DNA of 64,000 nucleotides from Mycobacterium neglectum (GTDB taxonomy: Bacteria > Actinomycetota > Actinomycetes > Mycobacteriales > Mycobacteriaceae), in contig NZ_NVQE01000009.1 in assembly GCF_002591975.1 (NCBI RefSeq), forward strand, positions 103,825-167,824. Reading direction: 5' to 3'. Of the stretch, positions 36,501 through 45,136 are shown piece by piece; positions within the stretch are counted from its first letter, which is position 1; each line of letters starts with the position of its first letter. A program made the position numbers and the translations under genes. The notes under the pieces were generated by a model, which made no database searches, had not been told where the DNA came from, and saw only the letters and a program-made list of their open reading frames with translations.

Positions 36501-39500
36501 TTTCAGGAACGCCCGCTTCTCCGGTGTCCCTGCCGTGGCGAAGATTTCGGCACCGACGTGCTGCGCGATCTGCAGCGCCGCCTGGCCAACGCCGCCGGCC
36601 GCGGCGTGAATCAAGACACGCTCGCCCTTGGACAACCTGCCGAGATGATGCAGGGCGTAGTACGCGGTCATGAACGTCAGCGGGATCGTGACCGCGTCTT
36701 CGAAGGTGATGTGCGCCGGCTTGCCCGCGACCAGCGTCGCGTCGGTGGTCACGTACGAGCCGAGGCACGACGGCGCCAGGGCGACGACGTCGTCGCCAAC
36801 CCGCAGGTGCTCGACGCCCGGGCCGATTCGGACCACGGTTCCCGCGCACTCCCATCCGAGGTCGAGTGACTGCCCGAGCACGGGCGGAATGACACCCATC
36901 GCGACGAGGACGTCGCGGAAGTTGAGCCCCGCCGCACGCACCTGGATCTCGACCTGCCCCTGGTCGGGCGCTAGGCGCGTGGTGCTGCGCAGCGTCAGAT
37001 TCTCCAGGATGCCCGCCGTCGCGATCTCGAGGCGGAACGGCTCATCGGCGGTGACCAGTCGGCGCTTCTCGTTCACGACCTCCGCCGACCGGCGCACGAC
37101 ACGCGGTACCCAACGCTCGCTGCCGCGCAGTGCCACTTGGTCTTCCCGATCGCTGCTGAGCATCTCGTGCAGCAATGCCTGAATCTCTTCGCCCTCACCC
37201 GGCGCGCCGAGATCCACGCGCGTGCAGCGCAATTCGGGATGCTCGGTGCCGATGACACCGGCCAGACCCCAGAGCGGAGCGTGTGCGATCGACAGCGGCT
37301 CGAGTGAATCACCTACCGGCTGCGTACCGACGGTGACGACCCACAACCGCGGCGCCGGCGCCTGACTCACGTCGGCGAGCGCGTGCACCAGATGTAGTGC
37401 CGAGTCACATCCACGCCTGCGCGCTCCCTGCACCATAGCGAGAGTCGCGTCTTCCGGCGACCAGCGTTCCGCTGCCCAGAGATGGACGATGCCATCGCAA
37501 GAGGCGCCACCGTCCTCGGCGGCAATCTGCGCAAGCAGTTGGCGATAGTCCTCCGGCCGCGCCGGGTTGATTCGGTATTGTGCCGCCGTCACTCTCTCGT
37601 ACGAGTCGCCGGCGAGAACGATCACGCAATCGTCGCCTGCGGCCTCGAGACGCCGGCATAGCGCGGGTCCGACTTCGTCATCCGACAGCAGTAGCCATCG
37701 CCGCGCGCTCCGCGCGTCAACCGCCGGCCGGCGTGCCTTGCGCTGCCACTGGGTCTCGTAGATCCACTCGCCCAGTTGCTTCTCCGTAATGGCCGCTGCA
37801 TCGTGTCCGACGCGCTGCAGCGTGAACCCGAGCGCCTCGGCGACCACATGCCCTTCGGCATCGATCACGCGGACGTCGCCTTCGATGGTGCCCGACTGCC
37901 CGTCCACTCCCGAGCGCAGGACCGCATGGCTCCATAGATCGGTGCCAGGACGCGCGTGCACGCGCAGGGTGTCCAGGCCAACCGGAAGGAAGACACTGCC
38001 CTCCGACTGACCGGCATCCTCTCGCGGCAGCGCGGCGGCCAGTGCCTGGAACGCCGCGTCCAGGAACGCTGGATGGACCTGGTAGGCGCCGGCTTCGTTC
38101 TCGACCGCCGTCGTGAGGCGCAACTGACCGATCGCCTCACCGTCGCGCCGCCAGAGCTGTGCAAGGCCCTGGAAGCTCGCGCCGTACTCCAGACCACGCT
38201 CGTGGGTCTCGCGGTAGAAGTCCGGCGCCGAGACGAGCGCCGGACAGCGCCGGCGAATCTCGTCGACCGTGTCGCCGTCGGGTGCGGTGATGCTCCCGTT
38301 CGTGGCAATCGCGATCGTGCCGGTCACGTGCAGCGTCGACGCCGACGGATCCTGCGCCTCGCCCGGCTGCACCGTGAAGAACTTCACCGATGCCTCGCCG
38401 GGCGTCACGAGCGAAAGGGTGAGCTGAATCGTCTTCGGCTGATCGTCGGCGAGGAAGAGCGCCCTCTGGAACTTCAGATGCCGCACTGTGTGACGGCCGG
38501 CGCCAAACACCTCCGTTGCCGCGGCCAACGCCATTTCAGCGAAGCCCGCGGCCGGCATCACCGTCGCCCCCTGCACGCGGTGATCGCTCAGGTACGGAAA
38601 CGCGCGGGCGCTCAGATCGGTCTCCCAGAAATGTGTGCCCTGATCCGCCGCCGACCTGATGTACCTGGCGAGCAGCGGGTGCCCGCCCTTGCGGGCAGGC
38701 GGTGCCACCGACGCTTGACCGCTGTCTTCGACCCAGAATCGTTCGCGCTGCCAGGCGTAGGCCGGCAGCGGCACCACGTGTCCGCCCGTCGGATACAGCC
38801 GCGCCCAGTCGTTTCCGAAACCTGCGGCGTACAACGCACCAAACGCCTCCAGCAATACGCTGCGGTCGTCTTCGTCGCGTCGCATCGATGACAGCACGAT
38901 GCCGGAGCGCTGGCTCTGCCGCAGACACTCTGACATCGACATTGTCAACGTCGGGTGCGCGCTCAGTTCGAGCAGGACGTCACAGCCATCGGCGATGAGC
39001 CCATCGATCGCCTGTGCGAAAGCTACCGGGCGACAAAGGTTTTCGACCCAATAGGCAGCGTCACATTCCGGTCCGTCGATCGAGGTGGCCCGGCCCGACG
39101 TCGACATCATCGGGATCGAGCTCGGCCGCGCATCGATAGTGCCGAGCGACTCCAACAGCTCGTCTCGCAGCGGCTCCATCTGAGGACTGTGCGAGGCGTA
39201 GTCGACCTTGACGAACTGAAAGAAAACGTCGCGGCGCTCGGCCAGCGCACTGAGCTCGACCAACGCGTCCGCCTCGCCGGAGATCAGGGTCGTCGTCGGC
39301 CCATTACATGCGGCCACCGCCACGCGGTCGGCATAACCGGTGAGCATCGCCTCGGTCGCCTCGAGCGGCAGGCTCACGGCCGCCATCCGCCCATGCCCGG
39401 ACGCACGTCGCCTGACTATCTGGCTACGGCGGCAGATGATGCGGGCCGCGTCGTCTAAGCCGATGATGCCGGCGACATAAGCAGCCGCGACCTCGCCCAT

Positions 39501-41375
39501 GCTGTGTCCCACGACCGCGTCGGGCTCGACGCCCCATGCCCGCCACTGCGCGGCCAGGGCGACCTGCACCGCAAAGAGAACCGGCTGCACGACGTCGAGT
39601 TCCTCGAGGCGCGAGGCTGCCGCATCGGCGCGAATCTCATCGAGCAGCGACCAGTCCGCGTATCGGCTCAACGCTTCTGCGCAGCTCTCGATGGTCGTGC
39701 GGAACACCGGCTCCTGATCCATCAATCGGCGCGCCATACCGAGCCACTGCGACCCCTGGCCTGGGAATACGAACGCGATCTTCCGCTTCGTGTCCGGCAG
39801 TTTGCGCCCGGAGGCGACACCGCGCCTGGCTTCGCCGGCGAGATGGGCGTCCAGCTGCTCACCGATCTCCGACAGTGAGCGCCCGAGCACTGAGAGGCGA
39901 TGATCGTGATGCGTCCGGCGCACGCTGGCGGTGTAGCAGATGTCGCCCAGATCGCCCTGGCCGTCGCGCGCAAAGTCACGATATGCGCGCGCCATCGCCT
40001 CGAGCGCCGCGGCGCTGTGCGCGGAGATCGGCAGCATGTGCGCGACGTCGGCGGCGGGTGCCTTCTGGCGATGACCGTTTGTGGACTCGAACAAGTCGGT
40101 CACGACGATGTGCGAGTTCGTGCCGGAGATACCGAACGAGCTCACGCCGGCCACTGCCGGTGTCGCCTCGGCCGGCCACGGCGTCATTTCACGCTGCACG
40201 GTGAGCGGCAGCTCGGTCCAGGGGATGGCCGGGTTCGGCTGGTCGAAGTGCAGGCTGGCGGGAATCGCGCGATGCTTGAGCGCCAGCGCCACCTTGATGA
40301 GACCGGCAATGCCGGCCGCACCCTCGGCGTGACCGATGTTCGTCTTCACCGAGCCGATACGGCAGGGCTGATCTGTCGCCCGATCGGTGTTGAGCACGGT
40401 GCCGAGCGCCATCGCTTCGATCGGATCGCCGACGCTCGTTCCGGTGCCGTGGGCCTCGACATACTGCACCTGTCCCGGAGAGATGCCGCTGTTCTTGTAG
40501 GCCGCGCGCAGCACGGCTTCCTGCCCGGCGCGGCTCGGCGTCATCAGCAGGCCGCCGCTGCGGCCGTCGTTGTTGACGGCACTGCCACGGATCACGGCAT
40601 AGATCGGGTCATGATCGGCCAAGGCATCGGCGAGGCGCTTCAACACGACGATGCCTACGCCGTCGCTGCGCACGAAACCGTCGCCCCGCGCGTCGAAGGC
40701 CTTGCACCGGCCGTCGCGTGCCAGCATCTGCGCCTGAGAGAACCCGATGCTCGGGTCGGGGTCGAGCACCAGGTTGGCTCCGCCTGCGAGCGCGAGCACG
40801 GATTCGCCGCTCTGCAGGCTCTGACAAGCCAGGTGCACCGCCACCAGCGACGTGGAACAGGCGGTGTCGACGACCACGCTCGGTCCCTCGAACCCGAGCG
40901 CATACGACAGCCGACCGGACAGGAGGCTTCGCGCGTTGCCGGCGGCGAAGTAGATATCGATCAGCGACAGGTCGCTGGCGGTGTTCAGGTAATCGTTGGT
41001 GCACATGCCGGCGAACACGCCCACCTGCTGGCCGAGAAGCTGCTCCGGGACCTGTCCGGCGTCCTCGAGTGCTTCCCACGCGACCTCGAGCAACAGGCGA
41101 TGCTGCGGATCCATGCCCGCGGCCTCGCGCGGGGAAATGCCGAAGAAGTACGGATCGAACTGATCGATCTGATCGAGGAATCCGCCCCATCGGCTGTAGA
41201 TCTTGCCGGGGGTACCAGGGCGCGCGTCGTAGAAGGCGTCAACGTCGAACCGATTCGCCGGAATCTCCTTGATGGCGTCGCCGCCCTTGGTCAACAGACC
41301 CCAGAACGCTTCCGGCCCGGCGGCCTCCGGGAAACGACAGCCGATACCAGTGATAGCGATCGGAGCGTGCGTCAT
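33579..41375 (-). CDS. Highly reducing modular polyketide synthase, KS-AT-DH-ER-KR-ACP-thioester reductase
   Basis: A 2598-residue type I PKS from ATG 41375, preceded by AGGGGGAGA. KS 1-430 has DTACSTSL (Cys about 172), EAHGTGT and KTNIGH. AT (about 535-830) has GHSMGE (Ser about 622) and VDYASH near 727, a methylmalonyl-type signature. DH (about 895-1160) has LSDHRVQG. A structural KR part follows, then ER (about 1440-1770; HAAAGGVGQ), KR (about 1790-2050; TGGLGGLG, SSVAAVLASPGQGNYVAAN), ACP (GIDSLMAVE, Ser about 2099) and a C-terminal NAD(P)H thioester reductase (TGATGFLG about 2230; YLQSKW). The last would release the chain as aldehyde or alcohol. All reductive sites look intact. Last gene of the operon; no loading module. 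Confidence 0.95.
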   Translation of the reverse strand: MTHAPIAITGIGCRFPEAAGPEAFWGLLTKGGDAIKEIPANRFDVDAFYDARPGTPGKIYSRWGGFLDQIDQFDPYFFGISPREAAGMDPQHRLLLEVAWEALEDAGQVPEQLLGQQVGVFAGMCTNDYLNTASDLSLIDIYFAAGNARSLLSGRLSYALGFEGPSVVVDTACSTSLVAVHLACQSLQSGESVLALAGGANLVLDPDPSIGFSQAQMLARDGRCKAFDARGDGFVRSDGVGIVVLKRLADALADHDPIYAVIRGSAVNNDGRSGGLLMTPSRAGQEAVLRAAYKNSGISPGQVQYVEAHGTGTSVGDPIEAMALGTVLNTDRATDQPCRIGSVKTNIGHAEGAAGIAGLIKVALALKHRAIPASLHFDQPNPAIPWTELPLTVQREMTPWPAEATPAVAGVSSFGISGTNSHIVVTDLFESTNGHRQKAPAADVAHMLPISAHSAAALEAMARAYRDFARDGQGDLGDICYTASVRRTHHDHRLSVLGRSLSEIGEQLDAHLAGEARRGVASGRKLPDTKRKIAFVFPGQGSQWLGMARRLMDQEPVFRTTIESCAEALSRYADWSLLDEIRADAAASRLEELDVVQPVLFAVQVALAAQWRAWGVEPDAVVGHSMGEVAAAYVAGIIGLDDAARIICRRSQIVRRRASGHGRMAAVSLPLEATEAMLTGYADRVAVAACNGPTTTLISGEADALVELSALAERRDVFFQFVKVDYASHSPQMEPLRDELLESLGTIDARPSSIPMMSTSGRATSIDGPECDAAYWVENLCRPVAFAQAIDGLIADGCDVLLELSAHPTLTMSMSECLRQSQRSGIVLSSMRRDEDDRSVLLEAFGALYAAGFGNDWARLYPTGGHVVPLPAYAWQRERFWVEDSGQASVAPPARKGGHPLLARYIRSAADQGTHFWETDLSARAFPYLSDHRVQGATVMPAAGFAEMALAAATEVFGAGRHTVRHLKFQRALFLADDQPKTIQLTLSLVTPGEASVKFFTVQPGEAQDPSASTLHVTGTIAIATNGSITAPDGDTVDEIRRRCPALVSAPDFYRETHERGLEYGASFQGLAQLWRRDGEAIGQLRLTTAVENEAGAYQVHPAFLDAAFQALAAALPREDAGQSEGSVFLPVGLDTLRVHARPGTDLWSHAVLRSGVDGQSGTIEGDVRVIDAEGHVVAEALGFTLQRVGHDAAAITEKQLGEWIYETQWQRKARRPAVDARSARRWLLLSDDEVGPALCRRLEAAGDDCVIVLAGDSYERVTAAQYRINPARPEDYRQLLAQIAAEDGGASCDGIVHLWAAERWSPEDATLAMVQGARRRGCDSALHLVHALADVSQAPAPRLWVVTVGTQPVGDSLEPLSIAHAPLWGLAGVIGTEHPELRCTRVDLGAPGEGEEIQALLHEMLSSDREDQVALRGSERWVPRVVRRSAEVVNEKRRLVTADEPFRLEIATAGILENLTLRSTTRLAPDQGQVEIQVRAAGLNFRDVLVAMGVIPPVLGQSLDLGWECAGTVVRIGPGVEHLRVGDDVVALAPSCLGSYVTTDATLVAGKPAHITFEDAVTIPLTFMTAYYALHHLGRLSKGERVLIHAAAGGVGQAALQIAQHVGAEIFATAGTPEKRAFLKQQGVEHVMDSRSLEFADEVMRITGGEGVDVVLNSLAGEFIPRSLATLRAGGRFLEIGMVDILQNNPLGLREFHKSLSFSSVNLAHMFVSRTAFCGAMLTEVLDYFRDGRFAPLPRQSFPLSEAQDAFRFMAQAKHIGKVVLTLDEPEFLVAPSSQQPVTFREDGTYLLTGGLGGLGLVLAQWMVERGARNLVLVGRSGATSEAAADALAAMQARGASVVVAKADVGSQVDVARVIGDLDPAMPPLRGIMHLAAVLDDGILLQLNEERFQTVLGPKADGAWNLHTATLDAPLDFFVMFSSVAAVLASPGQGNYVAANTFLDALAHHRRAQGRAGLAINWGLWAEVGVAAQPEITKRLMQQGIQPFSPSQGMDLLERVLQLDSPQAMAIAVDWSRLLAVMSPPILSTLAKEVTHDSGPKRAPRSNDGLTGEKLGVASAAQRQPLIEAFLVEQTAHVLRCSPSKVDVQQPLTQLGIDSLMAVELKNRVEGDLGLTLPVTALLQGPSLAHLGARLVTQLPEPVAAPASSPADELSDDAVQSLLRAIGINDGAEAKPLRQKASKDLFNGDRLAVNVRALSDEVRLDPTITPGAQAAELTDHPRQVLLTGATGFLGAFLLRELLDRTAADVHCLVRAESVEAGRARLRQTLQTYSLWHDALEDRIVPVPGDLGEPGLGLSAATSADLAATIDVIYHSGAFVNWIFPYARLKATNVLGTEEILRLATRVRIKPVHYVSSLGVFPLFDSSGEVTVIREDDTLDHDGSLHGGYLQSKWVADKLMMEARSRGLPVCIYRPGLITGHSETGAWNTGDVMSRMLKSWIELQSAPQFAHDETDMTPVDYISKAIVHLSGRRDAIGKTFHIANHRRVRLGAIADWMHDFGYQLRQVPYDSWVSELLRRTTTRGDVVSSLVPLFSLSMMGEVSSKLKSLPQFDCRNTLAGLEGTAIYCSPIDDRVLENYFTRFISDGFVARPAAIATV

Positions 41376-41433
41376 TACGTTCTCCCCCTGAGCAGTGCCT
41401 GTGACTATTGGTGCGCTCGTGATCGGCAGCGCG

Positions 41434-43683
41434 TTACCGTTGATCGACGGGCGCGCGATCAAACGCGTTCGCGCTGTTTTTCCATGCCGACAGCCACCCC
41501 GTAAACCGGCCGCTGTCGCGCTCGCCGTCGTGCCATGCCGCGTGCACGACGCCGTCGTCTGCCACCAGCAGCACCACGTCGAGACCCTTGGAGCGGCGCA
41601 GCGTGTCGATGGCCTGGGCCGGGGTCTGAGCGATCGGGCCCGCGACGTTGAAGGACGTGTTGACGGACATTTCCACGCCGATGCGAAGACCGAGCGCCTT
41701 CAGGTAGGCGTAGGTGAGGGGATCGTCCTCATCGCGCACAATCTGGATCCGGCCGGTGCCGTCGGCGTGAATCACCGCCGGAACCTTCTCGCGGGCACCC
41801 GGTTTCGCGTGCGCCGTCAAAACCATGTAGTTGTATGCGTTGTAATCGGCGTCGGATGCGCCCGGATGCAGCTCGAAAAATTCATGCGCCGCCTCCAGCG
41901 TCGCCATCGGCGCCAACGGGCGGATCGCCTCGCGGAATTTGACGCGTTCGTTGAGCCGCTCACGCGTCTCGGGATCGCAAGGGTTGGCGAAAATCGAGCG
42001 ATGGCCGAGCGCGCGTGGTCCAGTCTCGGCCGGCCCCTGATACAGCGCTATGACGGCGTCCTGCGCCACCATGAAAGCCATCATGTCGGCGACGGCGTCG
42101 CGGCCCTGGAGCGTCGAGATGTCGCCGATCCGGCTCGAGGCAACATCGTCAGCCTTGAGCGCCGCCGCGATGTCATCAGATGACGGGGCGGTGCCGCAGT
42201 AAAACGCATGTGTCATCGCCGCGCCGCGCGGCGCACCGGCGAAATGGGCGAACAGCCAGGCGGCGCCAATGGTGACGCCGGGGTCGCCGGGAGTCGGCGG
42301 CACCCACAGATGCAAGCGGGCTTTGCGCTGCTGCGCCTTCGCGAACCACGCCTCGTCGAAATGTTCGAGCAGCCGCATGTTGCCGACGGCGTTGAGCGCC
42401 ACGCCGCCGGTCAGAACCACCCGGTTGGCGCCGGTCTCGCGCAGCAAATGATCGACGATATGGATCAAGGCGTCCTCGAACACCAGTTGCGTCGCGGCCG
42501 CCTTGTCGAGGCGGTCCTTGGTGTCGGGCCGATGGTTGATGTCCTCGACGCGCAACATCGCGTCGGGGTTCCAGATCTGTTCGCCCGTCAGCGGCTCGCC
42601 GAGGATCTTGATGAGCGGGGCCTTGTAGGGATCGTCAAGGGCTTGGCAATGCCAGTTGGCCATCGTGCGGTTGAGCTTGATCTCGCCGCCGTCGCCGAAA
42701 TGCAGGACGTCTTTCAGTCCCCGGTAGTACGGGTTGCTCGCACGATCCATATCTCCCCAGGCCGCGGCGCCCATGTATCGCCCCTCGCTGGAGAGGATGT
42801 TCCAGCCGCCCTGGGTTGCGGAGATCACGCCGTAGAAGGCGCCGAGCGAGTCGGACACGCTTGAATTGCAATACAATTGACGCATCGAGCCATGCTCAGC
42901 GACGTACAGCGAGACCGATCCACGGTCGCCGGTGCCGTCGAGCACCGCAATCGCGACCGGCTCCCTGTCGTCGGCGAAGGGCGAGGCCGCGAACGAAAAC
43001 CAAGCGTGATTGTCATGGTGCGGCATGGAGATCAGCGGCACCGGCTTTTGCAATCCCAATTGTCTGCCGAGAATTCGTGGTGTGCGCCATATCTGGACCA
43101 AGCGGCGCTTGTGGATGCCGGCAAAATTGGATACACCGAGCAATCTGAAACTGGCCGGCGCTTCTTCGATGACCGTACGCGTCAGCGTGGCGAAAAACGT
43201 CGGATAATCCCAGGTCGTGACGAAAGCGGCGATGTCGCCGACGTCGCGCCCCATGCTGCGCAGCGTGGCGACCATCGCGTCGAGGGATTGGCGCGGATAT
43301 TCGGTGCTGTGTTTGTCTCCCGAAAAGCGTTCTTCTTCGTTGTTGACGACGATGCGCGGACCGTTCGCCTGCGTCACCTCGATGAGCGCCACGCCGGTGT
43401 TGTGGGTTCCGGGCGCGGCGAGGCCCGCGAGATAGACCGTCTCGCCACGGTTCAGTTTCTCCTGGATCGATGCGATCCGCTGAGTGGCGAAGTCCGAGCC
43501 GAGAGCGTGAAAACCCGTGCGCGCCATGGCTCGGGTGGCAAGCCAGCGTACGAAACGGAAACTGGCGGCGCCAAGTTTTGGACGGCGTGGACCGATTCGC
43601 ATGTCTGGGCGGGTCAATTCGTTTCCAAGGCCAGCAGCATGCGGGATTTCCCGAGCGATCCTCTCGCTGTCGGCGACTTTCAC
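41434..43683 (-). CDS. NodU/CmcH-family carbamoyltransferase
   Basis: A 749-residue enzyme. The N-terminal YrdC-unrelated, kinase-fold domain has NNEEERFSGDKH and the metal site MPHHDNHAWFSF (about residue 224), then DGTGDRGSVSLY. The C-terminal domain has TGGVALNAVGNM and the conserved GPRALGHRSI (about residue 557). The family transfers a carbamoyl group from carbamoyl phosphate to hydroxyls of antibiotics or Nod factors. It starts at GTG 43683, overlapping the upstream stop (GTGA, four bases). It ends 58 bases before the PKS start, so the PKS product is the obvious substrate. Usual length for the family is about 550-700, with an N-terminal extension of about 60 residues here. Confidence 0.92.
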   Translation of the reverse strand: MKVADSERIAREIPHAAGLGNELTRPDMRIGPRRPKLGAASFRFVRWLATRAMARTGFHALGSDFATQRIASIQEKLNRGETVYLAGLAAPGTHNTGVALIEVTQANGPRIVVNNEEERFSGDKHSTEYPRQSLDAMVATLRSMGRDVGDIAAFVTTWDYPTFFATLTRTVIEEAPASFRLLGVSNFAGIHKRRLVQIWRTPRILGRQLGLQKPVPLISMPHHDNHAWFSFAASPFADDREPVAIAVLDGTGDRGSVSLYVAEHGSMRQLYCNSSVSDSLGAFYGVISATQGGWNILSSEGRYMGAAAWGDMDRASNPYYRGLKDVLHFGDGGEIKLNRTMANWHCQALDDPYKAPLIKILGEPLTGEQIWNPDAMLRVEDINHRPDTKDRLDKAAATQLVFEDALIHIVDHLLRETGANRVVLTGGVALNAVGNMRLLEHFDEAWFAKAQQRKARLHLWVPPTPGDPGVTIGAAWLFAHFAGAPRGAAMTHAFYCGTAPSSDDIAAALKADDVASSRIGDISTLQGRDAVADMMAFMVAQDAVIALYQGPAETGPRALGHRSIFANPCDPETRERLNERVKFREAIRPLAPMATLEAAHEFFELHPGASDADYNAYNYMVLTAHAKPGAREKVPAVIHADGTGRIQIVRDEDDPLTYAYLKALGLRIGVEMSVNTSFNVAGPIAQTPAQAIDTLRRSKGLDVVLLVADDGVVHAAWHDGERDSGRFTGWLSAWKNSANAFDRAPVDQR

Positions 43684-44018
43684 GTCGCCGTCGGTCTTGG
43701 CGACGACGACTGATCGAGGCTGGCCGCGTTGGCTAGCGAGCGGTCCTGATCGTTGACCGTCACGCTCAAGTCTCGCGCGACGTAAGGGGGGAGAATGACC
43801 TTGATCTCGCCGGTGCGCTTGAACCAGAGGAATCCAGAACCGCTGTCGCTGAGCGTGATTCGGCTACCGGCGTTCTCTTTGGCGATCGCCAGCGATCGCA
43901 TGTTGGCCGGCAGCGCCTGCGTCTCGGTGACGACGCGAACGCTGCCCAGCCCGGCCGCCATCACGGGAGCTGGCGTCGGGGCACCACCTGCAGAAACGCC
44001 GTTCCTGCTCCCGGCCAT
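43680..44018 (-). CDS. Unknown small protein coupled to the carbamoyltransferase
   Basis: A 112-residue protein, MAGSRNGVSAGG onwards, not recognised. The N-terminus is Gly/Ala/Pro-rich. The middle alternates hydrophobic and polar residues (SGFLWFKRTGEIKVILPPYV), suggesting a small beta-structured domain. The tail is polar. No signal peptide or cysteine is visible. Its ATG shares a base with the preceding stop (TAATG), and its TGA overlaps the carbamoyltransferase GTG, so it is almost certainly expressed with both. It could be a partner or adaptor of the pathway; nothing in the sequence proves this. Confidence 0.7.
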   Translation of the reverse strand: MAGSRNGVSAGGAPTPAPVMAAGLGSVRVVTETQALPANMRSLAIAKENAGSRITLSDSGSGFLWFKRTGEIKVILPPYVARDLSVTVNDQDRSLANAASLDQSSSPRPTAT

Positions 44019-44473
44019 TAACGTTCTTGTGATTCGAGGTGTGCGGCGGCGCGTTTGAGCACCAGCACCACGTCGGCTTGGGTGGTACGCGCGTCGTCGT
44101 TGAAGGCGGGCAAGCTCGGCCAGCCCGGCATCGCCGCGCGATTCGCCAGATCCAGCAACAAATGCTCCAGCAAATCGATCTGCTGCTCTTGTGCCGCGTT
44201 GGGCTGCCCGAAGAGCCAGCAGCCGGCCGCAGCGCGCAGCGCTCCCTGCGGGCAGAAGCTGCACGGCTTCGCCCCGGCTTCGGTGTGCGCCCGGTAGCCT
44301 CCCGCACCGACGTGCTCGGTGCGCAACCGCACCCATTCGCCCGGGGCGTCGACGGCGGGCAGGACCTCGTAACCGTCGGCGTCGCGGCAGTAGGTGCCCT
44401 GGGTCCATCCGTTCTCGAGCTCGATGAGCGCCAAGGCGCCCTCGATGATTTCTTGGTCAGTCTTCATATTCAT
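44018..44473 (-). CDS. DUF6197-like small protein, first gene of the PKS operon
   Basis: A 151-residue protein. ATG 44473 is preferred because AAAGGA lies about 9 bases upstream; ATGs at 44482 and 44467 are alternatives. The pattern IIEGALALIELENGWTQGTY ... CPQGALRAAAG ... LPAFNDDARTTQADVVLVLK resembles DUF6197 proteins (GALxxA and FND..TT..DV motifs), which have no known function and occur in actinobacterial accessory clusters. Three cysteines (TYCRD, PCSFCPQG) could bind metal. Stop and next start overlap. The family call is by remembered motif, so moderate. Confidence 0.65.
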   Translation of the reverse strand: MNMKTDQEIIEGALALIELENGWTQGTYCRDADGYEVLPAVDAPGEWVRLRTEHVGAGGYRAHTEAGAKPCSFCPQGALRAAAGCWLFGQPNAAQEQQIDLLEHLLLDLANRAAMPGWPSLPAFNDDARTTQADVVLVLKRAAAHLESQER

Positions 44474-44491
44474 GAGTTGCATTCCTTTCGA

Positions 44492-45136
44492 CTAGGACTC
44501 GAGGTAGCGAAGAACGGCGAGGACACGGCGGTTTTCGGTGTCGTCTTGGACCAGGGCCAATTTCGCGAAGATGGAAGCGATATGTTTCTCGGCCGAACCG
44601 GTCGACATGAACAGGGTTGAGGCGATCGCCGAGTTGGTCCTGCCTTCGGCCATCAGCTGCAGCACCTCGGTTTCGCGGGGGGTGAGCTGATCGAGCGAGC
44701 TTCGACGATGCGATCGCGCGAGGATCTGGGACACGACCTCGGGGTCGAGCATGGTCCCGCCGCCGCCGACGACCGCAATTGCCTCCAGGAACGCCGGCAC
44801 ATCGGCGACGCGGTCCTTGAGCAGGTAGCCGAAGCCGCGGGTGTCTGAGGTGATCAGGTCGGACGCGTAGCGCTCTTCGACGTAGTGCGAGAGCACCAGG
44901 ACAGGCGAGTCTGGATTCTGGCTGCGCAGCAGTGCGGCGCAGCGGATTCCCTCATCTGTGAAGGTCGGCGGCATTCTGACATCGACGATGACGAGGTCAG
45001 GTCGGGTCTCCTTGACCAGCTGCAGCAGGTTTGAGGCGTCCGGCACGCTGCCCACCACATCGTGGCCGGCATCGGTCAGGATGCGTTCGATGCCCGCCCG
45101 CAGCAGTGCCGAGTCCTCGGCGATCACTATTCGCAT
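44492..45136 (-). CDS. NarL/LuxR-family response regulator
   Basis: A 214-residue regulator. The receiver domain has the acidic pair AEDSALLRAG, the phosphoacceptor Asp 52 in IVDVRMPP and Lys in YLLKDRVADV. The C-terminal LuxR helix-turn-helix (about residues 148-210) has LTPRETEVLQLMAEG and STGSAEKHIASIFAKL. Its start overlaps the sensor kinase stop by 10 bases. It ends 18 bases upstream of the first PKS-operon start on the same strand, so read-through into, or control of, that operon is plausible but unproven. Confidence 0.93.
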   Translation of the reverse strand: MRIVIAEDSALLRAGIERILTDAGHDVVGSVPDASNLLQLVKETRPDLVIVDVRMPPTFTDEGIRCAALLRSQNPDSPVLVLSHYVEERYASDLITSDTRGFGYLLKDRVADVPAFLEAIAVVGGGGTMLDPEVVSQILARSHRRSSLDQLTPRETEVLQLMAEGRTNSAIASTLFMSTGSAEKHIASIFAKLALVQDDTENRRVLAVLRYLES

